Shown here: positions 21,009-23,513 of the stretch, in pieces | Position numbering within the stretch: the first letter of the stretch is position 1 | How the letters are laid out: every line of letters begins with the position of its first letter | DNA from: CAZQSL01 sp964595945 | GTDB lineage: Bacteria > UBP15 > UBA6099 > JAJRTR01 | Assembly (NCBI GenBank): GCA_964595945.1 | Contig: CAZQSL010000048.1 | Location: 1-23,513 of the forward strand | Reading direction: 5' to 3' | DNA length: 23,513 nucleotides | Made by a program: the position numbers and the translations under genes | Notes under the pieces: generated by a model | The model's database searches: none | Seen by the model: the letters and a program-made list of their open reading frames with translations, nothing else | What the model was told of the DNA's origin: nothing

Positions 21009-23513
21009 ATGGACAACAACACCGAAAAACCAAACCTCTCCCGCATCATCGGCGTACCCATCGAACAACAGATGAAAGAATCCTACATCGACTACGCCAT
21101 GAGCGTCATCGTCTCACGCGCACTCCCAGACGTCCGCGACGGCCTCAAACCCGTCCACCGCCGCATCCTCTACACCATGGGCGACCTCGGCCTCAACCCC
21201 GACAAAGCACACCGCAAATGCGCCAAAATCGTCGGCGACGTCATGGGCCGCTTCCACCCACACGGCGACTCCGCCATCTACGACACACTCGCACGACTCG
21301 CACAGGACTTCAACATGCGCTACCGCCTCGTCGACGGCCACGGCAACTTCGGCTCCATCGACGGCGACCGCCCAGCAGCCATGCGTTACACCGAAGCCCG
21401 CCTCAACAAACCCTCCGTCGACCTACTCTCCGACATCAAAATGAACACCGTCGACTTCATCGACAACTACGACAACACCGAAAAAGAACCCGTCGTCCTC
21501 CCCGCAAAATTCCCCAACCTCCTCATCAACGGCACCTCAGGCATCGCCGTCGGCATGGCCACCAGCATCCCCCCACACAACTTCGGCGAAGTCATCGACG
21601 CCACCATCGCCATCATCGACGACCCAGACATCGAAACCGAAGAACTCTGCCGCATCATCCCGGGCCCCGACTTCCCCACCGGCGGCGAAATCATCGGCAA
21701 ATCCGGCATCCGCGAAGCCTACCACACAGGCCGCGGCCGCGTCACCCTCCGCGGCATCATCACCTCCGAAGAAGCCAAAAACGGCCGCGAATGGCTCATC
21801 ATCACCGAAATACCCTACACCGTCAACAAATCCTCACTCCTCGAATCCATCGCCGAACTCGTCAAGGAAAAACGCATCGAAGGCATCTCCGACATCCGCG
21901 ACGAATCCGACCGCGACGGCATGCGCGTCGTCATCGAACTCAAAAAAGACGCCAACTCCCACGTCATCAAAAACCTCCTCTTCAAATACACACAACTCCA
22001 AACCACCTTCAGCATCATCATGATCGCCCTCCACGACAACAAACCCATCACTCACACCCTCAAGGAAATCTTCCAGCACTTCATCACGCACCGCCGCGAA
22101 GTCGTCCGCCGCCGCACCCAATTCGAACTCGACCGCGCACGCGAACGCGCACACATCCTCGAAGGCCTCAAAATCGCCCTCGACAACCTCGACGACGTCA
22201 TCGCCACCATCCGCGCATCAAAAGACGACCCCGAAGCCAAAGCCTCCCTCATCCAAAAATTCACCCTCTCCGAAATCCAGGCACAAGCCATCCTCGACCT
22301 CCGCCTCCGCCGACTCACCAGCCTCGAGCGCAACGCCATCATCGAAGAATACCAAAACATCATCAAAAAAATCGCCGACCTCGAAGACATCCTCGCCAAC
22401 GCATGGCGCATCGACTCCATCATCAAAAACGAACTCCTCGAAGTCAAATCCAAATACAACGACCCACGCCGCACTCAAATCGTCGCCGGCGAAGCCGACT
22501 TCGACATCGAAGACCTCATCCAGAAAGAAGACACCATCATCACCATCACACGCGACGGCTGGATCAAACGCCTGCCCATGGACACCTTCCGCACACAGGG
22601 CCGCGGCGGCCGCGGCATCATCGGCCTCACCACCAAACAACAGGACGACATCAAAAACATCTTCGTCACATCATCCCACGACTACATCCTCTTCTTCACC
22701 TCCCGCGGCCGCGTCCTCCGCCTCAAAGGCTACCAAATCCCACAATCAGGCCGTACCGCAAAAGGCACACCCATCGTCAACCTCCTCGAACTCAACCCCG
22801 ACGAACGCGTCACCACCTCCCTCCCCATCACTTCCTTCTCCGACCAGCACTACCTCTTCATGGTCACCAAAAACGGCACCGTCAAAAAAACCAACCTCTC
22901 CCAATACCACACCAACCGCAAAGGCGGCATCCGCGCCATCGAACTCATCGAAGGCGACGACCTCATCCAGGTACTCCTCACCGACGGCCAATCCCACATC
23001 ATCCTCGGCACCCGCAAAGGCCTCTCCATCCGATTCTCCGAACAAGACGTACGCCCCATGGGCCGCACCGCCACCGGCGTCATGGGCATCCGCCTCAACC
23101 CGGACGATGCCGTCATCGGCGCCGGCGTCATACGCCCGGCCACCACACTCCTCTGCGTCTGCGAAAACGGCTACGGCAAACAAACCCCTCTCGACCTATA
23201 CCGCCCCCAACACCGCGGCGGCAAAGGCATCCTCACCATCAAAGTCTCCGAACGCAACGGCGACGTCATCGGTATCGCCATCGCCGACATCGACGAAGAA
23301 CTCATGATCATCTCCGAACAAGGCATCGTCATCCGCTCCAAAATCAGCGACATCACCACCGTCGGCCGCAACACACAAGGCGTACGCCTCATGCGCCTCG
23401 CCGAAAACGACAAAGTCGTCGCCTTCGAAGTCTTCAAACCCGACACCAACACCGACGACACCACCGAAAACGACACCCCGGACACAGAAAACTCCGACAC
23501 CACCAACCCACAA
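21009..23513 (+). CDS. gyrA: DNA gyrase subunit A (3' end outside window)
   Basis: GyrA carries the DNA cleavage and DNA-wrapping domains. The frame is open for 835 codons to the last base with no stop, so only the extreme C-terminus is missing. YIDYAMSVIVSRALPDVRDGLKPVHRRILY opens the winged-helix domain. The quinolone-binding region HPHGDSAIYDTL keeps Ser and Asp, the usual sensitive pattern. The catalytic Tyr is in AAMRYTEARL (Y127). The C-terminal beta-pinwheel contains the GyrA box QHRGGKG (734-740), which marks a gyrase rather than topoisomerase IV. The tail after about 810 is Asp/Glu/Thr/Asn-rich, as in acidic GyrA tails. GGAG (20994-20997) precedes ATG 21009. Among the first 60 codons none ends in T and only one non-ATG codon ends in G. 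Confidence 0.98.
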   Translation, partial: MDNNTEKPNLSRIIGVPIEQQMKESYIDYAMSVIVSRALPDVRDGLKPVHRRILYTMGDLGLNPDKAHRKCAKIVGDVMGRFHPHGDSAIYDTLARLAQDFNMRYRLVDGHGNFGSIDGDRPAAMRYTEARLNKPSVDLLSDIKMNTVDFIDNYDNTEKEPVVLPAKFPNLLINGTSGIAVGMATSIPPHNFGEVIDATIAIIDDPDIETEELCRIIPGPDFPTGGEIIGKSGIREAYHTGRGRVTLRGIITSEEAKNGREWLIITEIPYTVNKSSLLESIAELVKEKRIEGISDIRDESDRDGMRVVIELKKDANSHVIKNLLFKYTQLQTTFSIIMIALHDNKPITHTLKEIFQHFITHRREVVRRRTQFELDRARERAHILEGLKIALDNLDDVIATIRASKDDPEAKASLIQKFTLSEIQAQAILDLRLRRLTSLERNAIIEEYQNIIKKIADLEDILANAWRIDSIIKNELLEVKSKYNDPRRTQIVAGEADFDIEDLIQKEDTIITITRDGWIKRLPMDTFRTQGRGGRGIIGLTTKQQDDIKNIFVTSSHDYILFFTSRGRVLRLKGYQIPQSGRTAKGTPIVNLLELNPDERVTTSLPITSFSDQHYLFMVTKNGTVKKTNLSQYHTNRKGGIRAIELIEGDDLIQVLLTDGQSHIILGTRKGLSIRFSEQDVRPMGRTATGVMGIRLNPDDAVIGAGVIRPATTLLCVCENGYGKQTPLDLYRPQHRGGKGILTIKVSERNGDVIGIAIADIDEELMIISEQGIVIRSKISDITTVGRNTQGVRLMRLAENDKVVAFEVFKPDTNTDDTTENDTPDTENSDTTNPQ

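Overview
The window (23,513 bp, moderate GC, very dense coding) looks like a bacterial chromosome around the replication origin. An AT-rich 1.1 kb stretch with DnaA boxes is followed by dnaA, dnaN, a DUF721/dciA gene, gyrB and gyrA. Bacterial-type ProRS, a two-subunit gyrase, sigma70-like promoters (TTGACA/TATAAT) and Shine-Dalgarno sites support Bacteria. I cannot assign a phylum; a translin-family gene is unusual for Bacteria and suggests a little-studied lineage.

Layout. Positions 1-719 hold the 3' end of a Cys/Met-metabolism PLP enzyme. An Hsp20 chaperone gene with a consensus sigma70 promoter and its own terminator follows. Next come a convergent OsmC-like gene, a translin-family gene with apparently intact TRAX-type nuclease residues, and a compact run proS - GT2 glycosyltransferase - NAD-dependent epimerase/dehydratase. 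An NfeD-like/SPFH (slipin) membrane pair follows, then a membrane-anchored beta-propeller protein, acpS and a cysteine-rich EEP-family lipoprotein. Two minus-strand genes (enoyl-CoA hydratase/isomerase and GH35 beta-galactosidase) lie between this block and oriC. The replication block fills the right third, and gyrA runs off the window at codon 835.

How the genes fit together. The right third is a standard initiation/topology module: DnaA binds oriC, DnaN is the sliding clamp, DciA is the predicted helicase-loading factor and GyrB/GyrA form gyrase. recF, often found between dnaN and gyrB, is absent there. The left two thirds are mostly housekeeping and stress genes with little obvious functional linkage beyond the short operons.

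Most unusual signals: (i) the translin/TRAX-like protein; (ii) a roughly 170-bp block of nested perfect inverted repeats at 10905-11074 starting just after a TATAAT; (iii) about ten same-strand GTGTTTT repeats in oriC; (iv) an abrupt reversal of strand composition, from G/T-ending codons in dnaA and early dnaN to almost exclusively A/C-ending codons in gyrB/gyrA, with the change inside dnaN near 18.0 kb. I saw no tRNA, rRNA, insertion sequence or CRISPR array.
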